From: Neofusicoccum parvum
Taxonomy: Eukaryota > Ascomycota > Dothideomycetes > Botryosphaeriales > Botryosphaeriaceae
DNA length: 64,000 nt
Reading direction: 5' to 3'
Assembly (NCBI GenBank): GCA_020912385.1
Contig: CP087214.1
Location: 1,426,001 to 1,490,000, forward strand
Below are positions 34,763 to 46,480 of this stretch, piece after piece; within the stretch, counting starts at the first letter, position 1, and each line of letters opens with the position of its first letter. The translations under genes were made by a program, and so were the position numbers. The notes beneath the pieces are model-generated. The model did no database searches. It saw only the letters and a list, made by a program, of their open reading frames with translations, and was not told where the DNA came from.

Positions 34763-35544
34763 TTATTTCAGCGCAGCCTGGAGGCTCTCGAGAACCTGCG
34801 CGATTTGTTAGCCGAGCTTGCTCCCATGCTTCTCCGCGGGCAACCTCACCTCCAACTCGATCTGAGCCTCAGCGATGTCGACCTCGGAGCCGCTGCCGCT
34901 GGCGACCTTCTGTGCCTCGGCGATCTGGTTGCGGACGTTCTCGATGCTGAAGTCCTCCAGAGGATAGGCCTCGACGGCGTTGACGGAGAGTTGGTTGTCA
35001 GGCTGGACAATGGCGAAACCGCCAGACGCGAACCACTGCTTGCTGCCACCCTGCTCCGCGATGACTTCGATCAGACCGGGCTTGAGCTGCTCAATGCTGG
35101 GGACGTGGTTGGCGAGGACACCCATGTCTCCGGACTCGGAGGAGAGGTTGACCTGAACGCTACAGTCCCTCGAATATCAGTACTTGTACGTTTGCGATGC
35201 ATGGCCAGCGATGGCAAGGGCCAGGAAGCGTCCCAATGGCTGATGCGCGAGAATTGACGGGTTGGACGCGGGCGGACGGAGGGCTACGTACACCTCGGAG
35301 GACTTGAAGATGGTCTGGTGCGCGGCTAGTCAGCATGGCACAAGCGAAACAGCACGCGGCTGATGCGGAGCTCGGGGTCCGGAGAGCGCAATGGATGGCG
35401 ACGTACCTGGTGAGGCAGGGCCAGGGTCAGCTTGATCTTGTCGGCGGCAGCCTCAGCGTAGCCGCGGCGCTGGGCGATGGGGGCGCGGAAAGCGGCCGGG
35501 CGGGCGGCGCGGACGGCCGTTCTGGCAACGCGGAAGGAGTTCAT
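34763..35544 (-). CDS. ATP16: F1 ATP synthase delta subunit, mitochondrial
   Basis: complement(join(34763..34795, 34850..35159, 35292..35314, 35407..35544)), 167 residues. It is part of the central stalk of F1Fo ATP synthase (homologue of bacterial epsilon). The N-terminus MNSFRVARTAVRAARPAAFRAPIAQRRGYAE is a typical mitochondrial presequence. The beta-sandwich follows: KIKLTLALPHQTIFKSSEVVQVNL, GDMGVLANHVPSIEQLKPGLIEV, GGSKQWFASGGFAIVQPDNQLSVNAVEAYPLEDF. A C-terminal helix ends VLESLQAALK. Exon 2 is only 23 nt, and the last exon codes for 10 residues plus the stop. All joins restore the family sequence in register. Confidence 0.93.
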
Positions 35545-35801
35545 GGCGACGACAGGTGGGTTGGCGGTGCGTTGATGATGGCGGAAGCGGGTGTCGAAGC
35601 TCTGCATGAGGTTCTTCGGTGCCAAAAGCTTGGCGTCACGTGCGCCCTTAAATGTGTCGGCGACCCGCAGCATCACCACCACCGGCTTCGGCATCACTCG
35701 AATTCACATTCCACGGCCTCAATTCGCCGCCAGCATGGGCGTGCTCACTGCAGATCCCAGATCCGATGTCCAATGCTTTACACTGGTCGCAGCATGGGTC
35801 C

Positions 35802-37716
35802 TCATGCGCATATGTACGACGCTGCGGAATTCTCGTCCCCCAAAACATACTCTGCGGTTTGCGGCCACGGACAGAGCTTCCGCGTCCGACCGCTGCCGTC
35901 CTCCGGCGAATCACTGAAGACATACTCCGGCTTAATGCCCAGCTCGACCCACGCCTGCAACGCGGCAATGACGCGGTGTTTGGCAGGCACCGACGGGTAA
36001 CTTGACGCTCCACCACAGTGGCCTCCACCTGAAAGGACACGTTCAGTCAGCCTTGTGGTTGCGCCACATCTGCGGAGCCAGCTTACCTGGAACCATGAAG
36101 ACGTTGAAGAAATCCGAGACATCTCCTCCAAAGAAGCTCTGGAGCTGCTCGAGGTATTCGATGGGGAGCGTGGCCGCATTATACGGGTCCGCCCAGCCTA
36201 GCCATGCTCAGACAGAGTTACACTCCAGGAACAAGACCTCACGTACCTTGGGAAACCAGCATCTTGCCGCCTGCCTCCCGGAATGCGGTCAAGTCCGTGC
36301 TTGTCTCGTCGATAAACACACCCGCGTTGTCATCCACATCGTCTATGTTGGAGCCCCAGTCAAACGTACTCGAGTCGTAGCTCAAATTGTCGTACACGAG
36401 GTTTTGGAGTATCGGAATAGAGAACGCCTCTGCCAACGAGCCCTCCTGACCCTGCGCCCATTCAGTCTCAGATCCCACAGAAAACCCTGGATAGACTGCC
36501 GAGCCGTCTCGGATGTCCTTTGGTCCAGCATAGATGGCTTTGGCAGCGTCCAGCTGGGCCGGAGTCAGGCAAGCACTGGTGTTCGAGGAAGCTGCGTCAC
36601 AAGCCAACGCGTCGATGCTGAAGTTGCAGGCCAAAGGATTCTCCAAAAGTCGGTCAGCTACACCATCGAGCTCGTCACACTGGTCCAGAACCGCCGAGGT
36701 AACTGTGTCCAGCAACGATTGGCTCAGGTACGCATCGCCCTGGGTGCTAGTCAGCGGATCACTTTGCTTTTCCCGCGCCTTGGAAAAGTAAGCCCACCTG
36801 CGTCCGCTGTCCGTTCCACAGAAACGACAATGCGAGGTGCGAGTACCAGAATCCAGGGCATCCGGCATAGATGCCGTCGAACAGCCCCGGATGGAGTTGA
36901 GACAGCGCAAAGCCTTGCGCCCCACCAGTTGAGCAACCATAATAATAACTGTACGCTGCGTCCCTCCCATAGTAAGCCTTGACGAACTCCCTGGCCGGCG
37001 GAGTAAAGAGGGCGATCGAGTTGTGTATCCAGGCGAGGACCTGATCCCGATCGTGGAGGTACGGCAAGTAGGTGTTCGGCGCCCCGTCGCCATCGTTATT
37101 TTCGGAAGCCAGGTGGCCGGAGTCTCCGCCGGCAACCGCGAAGCCCTCGTTTAGGTAATCCAGCATGGTCGCGTTGTCAATAATGCCGGCCATGCCGCCG
37201 TTTCCTGCGACCAAAGATCAGGCGTTCTCATTCATCTCACATGTGACATCTCTGCTCATTTCCCGGTTGCATGGTGCAAGATAACGTACCGACGGCCAGG
37301 TATCTTCCATTGTATTCCACATCGTGCGGCATCCAGACCTCGAAGTTGAGGGTGTCGTTGCTGCCATACGCCAATTGGGAGGCGAGCCGACAAAGCGGAA
37401 GCACGTTCAGCGTCCCCGAAACATTCAGGGCATACGCGTCGACGAACGTGGCATTGGTGACGATGAGGTCATTGCCCTGCAGGTGCCTGGCCTTTAGCTC
37501 GGTGCAGCGATCTCGAGCATGTGGAAGTGTTTGCGGGATCGACTGGACCCGGGGCAGCGGGGCCAGTAGGAACAGCAGCAGCGCCGCCGCGACGGAGCTG
37601 GCGCTGGACCGGGCGGCGGAACCCGTCGAGATTGAAGTGGTGGAGGAGAAGGGCCAGAAGGTCGCGCCTGGCCACGAGAACTGATACATCTCGTGCAGCA
37701 AGGGAATTGAACTCAA
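35802..37716 (-). CDS. Secreted tannase / feruloyl esterase (tannase family)
   Basis: complement(join(35802..36028, 36087..36197, 36247..36739, 36798..37204, 37290..37716)), 554 residues. The enzyme class hydrolyses ester bonds of hydrolysable tannins or feruloylated plant polysaccharides outside the cell. The family CS-D-HC signature is intact: YYGCSTGGAQGF (Cys233, Ser234), GWADPYNAATLP (Asp446, joined across an intron) and GGGHCGGA (His483, Cys484). The hydrophobic VAAALLLFLLAPLPRVQS segment near residue 50 is a signal peptide or anchor; starting at the internal Met (37689) would shorten the region before it. Five exons, introns 49-85 nt. Substrate (gallate or ferulate esters) cannot be decided by eye. 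The MFS gene upstream is transcribed divergently. Confidence 0.93.
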
Positions 37717-40434
37717 GGGTCCTCGAGGGGCGTCCAGGGCCGGGCCAAAACAATCAACGCAAGGCTTCCCGCAGTTTCGATTCCCTCAAACTGCAGGATT
37801 TCCAGGGAGCCCGGCAGGTCGGGACTGCTTCTTATTGTACGGGTAGAACCCCGCCAGGCTTGTTTCCGCACGGTTTACTGGAACCTGTCTGGACAATTAC
37901 CCGTCGGAATCAGGGTCCGGGCGTGTCACGAGATGGCTGGAGGCCTCTACGGAAGAAAGCGAGTCATCGGACCCTCTTTATCACGCTGCAGAAACGCAGG
38001 TTTGAATTATGTACCGCTTGCCGGTTCGTTTACTTTGGTCACTAGGGTTTCTGAGTTTCGCAGGAAATGGCAGATTGGAACGCCAGCAGCTCGATCTCCG
38101 CCGCCCTGAACGGTTGTGCCGGGTAGATCCTGCTGGATTCCGGGCCCTGCGGCTTAAGGTTGGAGATGCCGGCGAGGAAAACGCAAGTTCGCTCCTGAGT
38201 GAGGGGCAAAGACGAGCGCGCGGCGCAAGGCACAGCACAAAAGCTAAGGCACGAGGCATGCCGTGCGGGCGCTTGAGCATCCCATGTTTGGAAGCTTCAG
38301 GAAGGATGGGATGATGCAAGACCGCAGGAGCCAGAGCACCTGACGCGGAGCCTCCACGAATTGTGGGGTCTGCCGAAGAGCTTCCGCACGGGAAGCAGCG
38401 CCAGCTTGATCCCGGCAGCCTTGGAGAGGGGCACGGAGGGGCTAGAAAATGCAAAACGGCAGGAACAAGGTTGGCATGTGGGAGAAGGCTGTTCTGTGGG
38501 TTTCTATGTGCGGCGTGCCGGCATGGATATCTACAGCCATCTACGTCAGGACTGCACAGTTTCAGGGTCCAGAAAGGGTTCCCACAATTTCCTGTCTGGC
38601 GCAAGCACGAGGTAAAAAAAGCCAATCCATCAATCGCCGGCCCCTTCTTCCAGCCCTCATTGGCCTACGCGGCGAGCCTGACTCCGTCTGCGCCATGCTA
38701 AGACTGCGGGAGCGAATCCTAAGCTCTTGGACCTCGGGCGCCGAGCCGGGCGCAGCTTCGCAGGGTCCGGTCCGAAGTTTCAAAAATGGACCCTTCTCGA
38801 TACCATCCCGCTGCACCCCAGGCTGGATCAGACGACAGTAACTAGGGCTCGCAGCCAGGGCCTGCAGATCGACAAGAGGCTGCCGCCTGCGCCGGGAAAG
38901 AAACAGGCACGTGGGATCAGCAATCCCGGTTTGGAGCTGTCTTCATGCAACAACCTGCTTCTCGTCCTGCAGACGAAAAGCAGCGGTCAGGCCCACTGAC
39001 TTGGCTTGGGTTGAACCTGGGTTTCTACTCCCCACGTCGCTGCTGCACATCCGCCGCCCCGCGTCGAGACGGTCTGGGTTTGCCGTCTCCCGAGGGGCCT
39101 CTCGATGTCGCCACCCCTCGGCCCCATGGATGTTCCGTAGCATGTAGCAAGGTACCTGCCTTGACGCGACGACGCTCATCTTTGATCCACACCGCGTCTC
39201 AACGCGGGTCCCGCAGGGCGTTGATCCCGTTGTGGCAGTGGGCCTTGCAGGTCGCCGTTACCTCCCCACACATTCCCTTTGGTCAACACACCTCATCACT
39301 CCACCGATACTGACACGACTGAGTACCGCGGAACCACGGTTGCAGAAATACGGAGGCGAAAGATAGCTGCACAGGATCGAGCGAATGAGCTTCAGACCCG
39401 TTGTGGCTTTGCTGGAGGGCATCTTCGTTGGGGGGCATCGGAAAAAAGCGACGTGTAGTAGTGTCGTCGATAAGGGATTTTTTTGGTCGTGGTACTAGAT
39501 AGCGTAATGCACCTCGGTCACGCCTCCAAAAGACCCAATGGGAGGGGAACTGAGCCTCGTGCGTGAGTGCGTGCGGCAAAGCAAGGGACAAAGCTAACCA
39601 AAGGGGCGCCGCTGTGGCCAATCCATGCTGAAGAAGATCTCCACGATCTCTCAATGTCGGCAGTTCGAGATGCGGGTCTGTAGCACTCGCGGTCAATAGT
39701 CTGTCCAACTTCGACGCATGCAGGTCCTTCAATGTGCGATAGCCGCTATGGAGGATGGCAATTTTTTTGTGTTTTCAGCTTCGCGCCGGATGGAGGCAAA
39801 CCGTGTCTCGCGCCAGGGTGCACGGCATGACAGCGATGTAACGCGCTGCAAAGTATCCCGTGGCGAGCGTGCGTGTATACTTCTGTACGAAAGTCTAGGC
39901 GTCTATGAAGGAGGCAAACGTGAGAATAGAATTACGTTGGGGGCTGCGGTGGATGCGCTAATTGTTGAGACGTCTGTGGATGCCCAGCGCAAGAAGAGTC
40001 GGTGTCACGCTGGCGCAGCTGTGATGAGAGAAAGGGAGGGACGTCTCCCCCACAGTCACTTCCCCGCGCTCGGCAATTGCTGACCACAAGACGAGGGGAA
40101 GAAGCGGGTCCCTTCTGTACAACCTTGGCTTAGCGAGCAAATGATCGTCTTCGGCATTGCCGTCAGCGCTCGCGCGTCGGGTCAATGATCCAGGAATCCG
40201 ATAGGAAATACGCGGGTCTGCTCCGTCGGAATGCTGGAATGCAACCTGATCCGCCTGAGCGCGGAAATGCCCCGGTCGAGTCCTGCTGTGCCTCGCCCCT
40301 CCTCGCCTTCAGCTCAGACGCAGAGGAAACAACCTTAATCCTTAACTCTCCCTCAACTTGCCACGTTTGCCCACATCCAAGGCTGCGGCACGAAAGTCCC
40401 TTGTACCTGTCAAATCTTCACACGTGCGACAAAG
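37717..40434. other. 2.7-kb gene-free interval between divergent tannase and MFS genes
   Basis: Many short ORFs, none with a domain or consistent splicing. A 149-codon minus-strand ORF (39283-39732) and a 214-codon one (37981-38625) have no recognisable features. No transcription-factor gene is seen. Confidence 0.5.
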
Positions 40435-42386
40435 ATGGAAAAGGCAGCTCCGCTCAGCAGCAACCCGGTCATCCAAGAAGAACCCAAGGCGGGATCCCCC
40501 GTCTTGGTGGACGATGTCGAATGTGGAAAGGAAACACGGGTGGGCGTGCTCCGGCTAAGCCTGTTGACCGCAAGAAACTGACGGTGTGTAGAATGAGGTG
40601 GTCCATGGCGATTACAACCAGCACAACTCGGCTGCCGACAAGGCCTTGCTCTGGCGGCAGGACTTACGAATCATGCCGCTCACAAGTCTGTGCTATTTGC
40701 TGTGCTATCTCGATAGGTCTACTTCACCGTCTGATCCGCGTTGATCGGTCTAATTCTGGGCTAGGTCGAACATCGGAAATGCGAAGGTGTTGAACGCGGA
40801 CGAAGGCAACGACCTGTTGACTGAGACCAAAATGACAAATTATCAGTACACGATCGCCTTGATGGTGTTTCTGATAGCGTATACGTGAGTTAAACTACCT
40901 CATGCTCAGGGTAACAATCAAGACGAGTCGTGAAGTAGGACCTGACGTGATTGGATAGTATTTTCGAGGTGCCGTCGAATTATTTGCTGAAAAGGGTAAA
41001 ACCCTCGAGATGGATAAGCTTCCTCATGTTTTCCTGGGGTTCCATCACCATTGGGCTCGGAGGATCTCACAATTTCGCCACGGTTACTGCCGTCCGGTTC
41101 TTGCTCGTGAGTTAAACCCAGCCACCATCAACGGTGATTCGAAACTGATACGGACAACAGGGGATCTTTGAAGCGGGTAGGGCTCGAAACTTGAAACCTC
41201 GTCCTAGGCTCATCCTTGCTTACGAAGAATACAGGCCTCTTCCCTGGTCTCATCTACTATTTCAGTGAGGATATTCTGCCGTTGATTATACAGTTCTCTT
41301 GTGTAGCGGCTAATTGTAAAAGCTTTCTGGTATCGAAGTGAAGAGCGCAGTCTTCGCGTCGGCGTTATGATTGCCTCTGCAACTCTCGCTGGTGCATTTG
41401 GCGGTGCCATTGCATTCGGCGTCGGCCACATGAATGGTGCTGCTGGTCTGTCCGCCTGGCGATGGCTGTTCATCATTGAGGGTATTCCGTCCTGCTGCTC
41501 CGCAGTTCTCATCTGGTTTGCACTTCCCGACTACCCGGAAATTGCATCCTGGTTGTCCAGTGAAGAGAAGGCCCTGGCGGCCGATCGATTGCACCTTGAT
41601 GGCTCCAAGGGCAATGCGGAGAGCTTGACCTGGAAAGGGGCGAAGGAGACACTCACAGATTGGCGGCTGTATTTGCACTACGCGTTGTACTTCGGCATTT
41701 CCGCTCCGTATAGCTCTCTGAGCTTGTTTACTCCGAGCATCACGGCCGGCCTGGACTACAAGGGCCTGAAAGCCCAGCTTATGACCGTGCCGCCATATGC
41801 GGTGGCTTACGTGGTCACTGTGGCCGTGGCCTGGTCCGCAGACCATTTCAACGCGTAAGTGTGCTCGGTCAAACATAGCTGAAAGGAAATTGGTTTTTTT
41901 ACTAACCTTATCCGTAGGCGTGCCATCCATTCGGCATGCCTTGCGACCATCGGCGCAGCAGGCTTCCTGGCTTCGGCGATCCTCCCCCCACATGCTTACC
42001 TGGTATGGCCGTTCTTATTCCCACCTACCGTGAAGGAATCCGATGTTGATAATTTACAGGAACGCTACGGCTGTCTGATCGTTGCCACTTCGGGTGCTTT
42101 CTCGTGCATTCCGCCACTCCTCGGATGGCTCTCGTCAAACATGTTCAATACCGCAGCCACGGGCCTGGCCATTGCTTTGAACGTGTCCTTCGGAGCACCA
42201 GGCCAGATTGCAGGGGTCTGGATCTACAAGGCCGACGAGAAAGCCAAAGGGTTTCCGACCGGGCACTTTGTGAATGCGGGGTTACTGTTCTTCGTTGCAG
42301 CTGGAGGATTAACCTTGCGTTTCTACTACCGCATGCTGAATCGCAAGACGTTGAGGAATGGCGGAGATCGGTTCTATGTTTACTGA
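40435..42386 (+). CDS. MFS transporter, anion:cation symporter (Dal5/Tna1-like) family
   Basis: join(40435..40539, 40592..40716, 40765..40884, 40959..41106, 41161..41176, 41235..41264, 41323..41854, 41918..42002, 42060..42386), 495 residues, about 12 TM helices. Family marks: WRQDLRIMPLTSLCYLLCYLDRSNIGNAK (TM1, across an intron), TIFEVPSNYLLKRVKPSRWI, RFLLGIFEAGLFPGLIYYFTFWYRSEERSLRVG (TM4-5, built from four exons), GLSAWRWLFIIEG, ERYGCLIVATSGAFSCIPPLLGW, NVSFGAPGQIAGVWIYKADE. ACS-family permeases import organic anions such as allantoate, nicotinate or sugar acids. Exon 5 is 16 nt and exon 6 is 30 nt. The last intron (57 nt) is in frame and would be missed by an ORF-only call. Next to a tannase, uptake of a phenolic or related acid is possible. 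Confidence 0.9.
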
Positions 42387-45300
42387 ATTAGTGGACCTGG
42401 CATGGGATTGAGGGCAACGAGATGCGGCCTGGACGCGAACCAATAAGCGATCCATATCAAGAGCGATAATTGACCAATGAACCCTCGAGTCTTCCTACCT
42501 CCGTGAAACTGGGCCTGGGCTCAGAATGGCTCATGCGGTTTGAGGTACACTGGGCCCAGCCGGACGAACACTTCCAAATCCGTGCGCTACATGCGGTGGT
42601 CGTTGCGCTCAACGGTCGCGGTGTGCGACATTCGGGCGCGTTTGAGTTCCGCTTTGCCACACGCGATGATTGGTCTACCAATTTCCAGTTTCAGAATTCT
42701 GGAGACGGGGATTTTCCTCACGGACGTCATTTTCTGTGGTTTTCCGTTGACTCATAATTCCTGGGGCACGTTGCGGTGCGCCGTCAGATGACGACGCAGA
42801 GAAGCGTGGGCGAATGCGTGCCCGACAACACGAACGATCTCCTGAGACGCCTGGGGGGTGAAGAGGTTTTTTCGCCAAGCGTGACGTCAAAGATCGTGAT
42901 GTCCAATGGAGGACGGAGGTTTAACGCCCAACCAACCGCTGCAGGTCACACTTCCCGCCATCGCCACCGCTGGAGCCGGGCGCTGTAGTCCCTGAAAATC
43001 GGACAATCCGACGTTGCTGTGGTGTTTGCGCGGACCCCACTCTCGAGCGCGTGGGCACCTCACCGCCTGTACTTGGAGCGCGTCCGCCTCGCTGAACATG
43101 TCGGTGTGGGAAGGTGCCAGCTTGCGGTTCCTACACCCGGCGGCAAAGTGGAGAGGTGCTTCGCCTCGCAGGGCTGGTTGGGCTGGAGTGCGAGTCGCGC
43201 GTCGCGTCTCCGAGTGCGGGGCAGTCATGCACAGTGATGGCCGTCGAGGTGGTGTAGGATGCAGTATCTTCAAGGTCTCGCGATAATGGAGGGGTAGCGA
43301 CGTCATCGCCGCGACGCGCTTGGCCGCGTTGGTGGGCTAGCCTGCCGCCTTGTGACCAGCCTCAGAAAAAGAAGAGCGCGGAGATCTTTTTCGGGTACAG
43401 CCGATTGCGCTTGGGGGCTGGTGTGGGTGTCTCCAGCCATTAACCGTAGGCGCGCGCCTCATTCTTTACATTGGCCAAGACACCTGGAAATAACACACCG
43501 CCACGGGCAACCGATCGTCTGCCATGAGCACGCTTTCACGTATCCTGCGCAGCTAACACGGAGGAGGCGGCTGGGCTGGTCCCTTCGGGGGTAACGTTAC
43601 TCCGTTTTGTCGCGATGATGGGCGGCCCAGTTGGTCGAGGTGCAGCTGTCGGCCCGAGTGCATGCCAGCTGTATGGCCCGCGGTTGGTGTCTGTTGCCCA
43701 GCGCCCGTGCGCGAGCCGGCCGCTGGACGGGCGGCGGCGCCGCCGGAGATCGTATTCTAGAAATCGACGATGGGAGAGATGCGGTGCTGGTCTTTTAGAT
43801 GCTCCGCGCCACGACGCTGCCGGCGCGTTGCTGGTGGTGGCGTTCGCGCGTGAAACGTCAACCGCGAGGCTTGTAGACCCCAGCCTGATCCCGGCGGCGC
43901 TCGAGTCAGGAAGCATGGGCCGCTTGCGAGCTTCTGACCGAGCTTGAGCAACCGATCAGCAGAGAGCCGGCCAGTCCGGCGGTGCTGTGGTCTGGCGATA
44001 GCCCAGGGCCTCCTTGGCTGGCTCCCGTCAGAAATAGGCTCCGTCCGCGACGACAGACGTTTTCTCCACTGGCCGAGGAAACGGCGCGTCGTCTGTCGCG
44101 ACCCATTGAGCGGGCGTGGAGCGCAGCAGCGCGCCCCCCAGCGCACCCCCGCGCCTCCCTGCGCGAGCCGCAGTCCCGGGCTCTGGAGACGAGGAGCGGC
44201 GAGGGCCTGGCGGGCGCGCAGCGAGTCCGAAGGCCTTCGACGGCCAAGGGCGGCAGCGCGAGGTTTGCGATCTCGCCCCGTGCGCGCTGCTCACCGCCTA
44301 GCGAGCAAGCAAGGCATCCCGCTGGTGCATGCATTCCTTGCCGTACGTCGGAGGCCTCTCCCATCCGGGCAAGTGGGGTGGATCTGATATGCGAAAAGCA
44401 CAGCCAAGCCGCACACCCTGCTGGCACAACAGTTGAAGATCGCCGCGACACACGCACCACTGGCCGGAAGCTCGAGATGCTAGCGAGCAGGGTGGCCGCC
44501 ATCCGATGCAAGGAGCGCGCCTGGTTGGCCGGCACCGTCGAGGCGTCTTGGGGCAGATTAGGCGCACGCACCGCGCGGCGCGCGATCGCTATGTCATTGC
44601 GCGCGCAGCAGCTCTCCAACGTCGCCGGCAGCAAATAGCGAGCAGCGCCGCGGGCGTGTGGGGTGTTCGCTCTCCCACACCTGCTAGTCAGCCCACCCGG
44701 AGCGCAGCGCGATGGCGCGGTAGCCGCACACGGCGGATGGCGGATGGCGGATGGCGGGCGGCGCCAGATCGTGTGCGACGACGAGGGCGAGATCCGTGAG
44801 ATGCAGGCGCTGCTTCGAGGCAGTCAGCCGGGATGGGGCAGCGACAGAACGCATGACCAGCTCAGGCTGCTCGCTGATGGGCGGGCGGCCGCGGACGGTA
44901 AGCGCGCCTCAGGGTCCAAGCAGCAGCGCAAGCACCAGCCGTCAGCCGTGGCACGGGCCTGCGCTCTGCGAGGCATCCCGGACGTCGAGGGCGGCCGCTG
45001 TCGCCATCGCGGCCGGCGTGTGACTGGCTGGGCGGGCGCGCGTCGTGCGACACGAGCGATCAGATGCAGCGCTGTCTCAGGCGCTGCTAAGGAGGACCCC
45101 GCATGCGCGGCGATAAGCTAGACGGAGGCTGCGGTCGAGCAGAGGACCGTCGCGCGCGCCGGCCTAGTGCGCGGTGGAGCAGCGTGGAGTGTCTCGCTTG
45201 CTGCACGGCCGCCGCCCGGGGCGCGACAGAGCATCGCAGTTCTGCAGTCATCTGGCCCGGCCGCGCGCATGCTGGGCGCCGGGCATGGGCGTGGGCGCGC

Positions 45301-46449
45301 GCGCGGGCGCTGGGAGCTGGCGGGCAGCGCTCCGCCATCGCGATGCGCCGGCGGGCTGCAGCGGGCGACCCAGGACCCTTGAAGGATGAGGCCCTCGCGC
45401 GCTGGCGGCGGCGTGTGGTGTGCAGTTGGCGTGCGCGTGGCTAGCGCGGGCGGTGCGTGAATGGGAGTGGGCGGGCGGACAGATCTGCGACTCGCTCCCA
45501 GCTATCTACGGGGGCCAAGCTCGTCGTCTGCTGCGGCCCTCTGCTCGGCCTGACCCTGAATGCGCAATCTGCTGGCGTCGTACCATTTAGACGGTCTGCT
45601 CCCGTGCTCTTCATGCGTCTTTGAAGCTTCACGCTCCGTGCACTGGCGCCAGCCGTACCCTGGCCGAATCCCCTCCAGCGCCGCTCGTGAGAAGAGATTA
45701 GGAATTCCGCTTTGGGCGAAGCCAGAGAAAACATATCCCTACGCCTCCCGGCCACACGCGCAACACCCTCTCCCACAAGGCCGGAGAGCCTCCTCGCTGC
45801 CCACCAGACGGTCCCCATCGCGCCTGAGCCTTCTGTGCTGGCCGCCCAGACAGACACGCCGTTTCCCGCGCTGTCCGCCCGTCGACGCTTCTCGCCGCGC
45901 CGAACCTGCAGGCCTGCTTGCGTGCAGTGCTGAGGCGCTTGCAGCCCGCACCGCTGCACCATTCATTGGCTCCCCCCGAGAGCAGAACCTCACCGGCTCA
46001 CTGCCTCGCCGCCGCACCGCGTCCTCCATATCTCTGCGAGCCCGCCCGGCCGACATTCTGCGATACTCGGCGCCTTCTCGAGTAACACTCGCTGTACGTA
46101 CCTGCTCTCTCTCCAGCGTCTTCTCCACACGTCGATCTCCTGATCGAGCAACCCGCTGCTGCATGCGCGAGCCTCGTCTCCACTGCAATTTCATTTGCTT
46201 TCCTTTTTGCTCCGCGTGCGTGCGCGTTCAAAATGATCCTGCCGACTGACACCCCGTGTTTGCAACCAGGCGGCCGTGTCTCAGAAGCCTCGCGCCTCTC
46301 GAGCTTCTCCTCGCCTACCTTCCTTCGACCGCCCCTTCGACCGTCTGCCTGTGCAGCAGAGCCTCCACCCGTACATAGCCTGTCTATAACTCCTTCTCGA
46401 CTCACCTGGCAACGCAGTAGATGTATGCAGAGCCTTGCGAGCCAACGAA
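42387..46449. other. 4-kb gene-free interval with a long GC-rich block
   Basis: From about 43600 to 45560 the sequence is very GC-rich and ORFs of 60-240 codons open in nearly all frames with Arg/Ala/Gly/Pro-rich products; none is supported. A heptamer tandem repeat (GCGGATG, three copies) lies at about 44731-44758. The segment from about 45600 to 46449 looks like the C/T-rich leader of the LRR gene. Confidence 0.55.
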
Positions 46450-46480
46450 ATGGACACTGAAGATGGAAACACGTTCATAA
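46421..46480 (+). promoter_or_regulatory. Upstream ORF overlapping the LRR start codon
   Basis: ATG at 46421 opens a 19-codon ORF that ends with TAA at 46478-46480, in a different frame, overlapping the main ATG at 46450. If transcribed it should lower initiation at the main start. Confidence 0.45.

Noticed and set aside
37741..37800. A tRNA-like T-arm string near TTTCGATTCCC
   Set aside because: No matching D-arm, anticodon stem or acceptor stem could be drawn around it.
43906..44638. ORFs of 218 and 242 codons on opposite strands upstream of the LRR gene
   Set aside because: Same compositional pattern as above; no splice or domain support.
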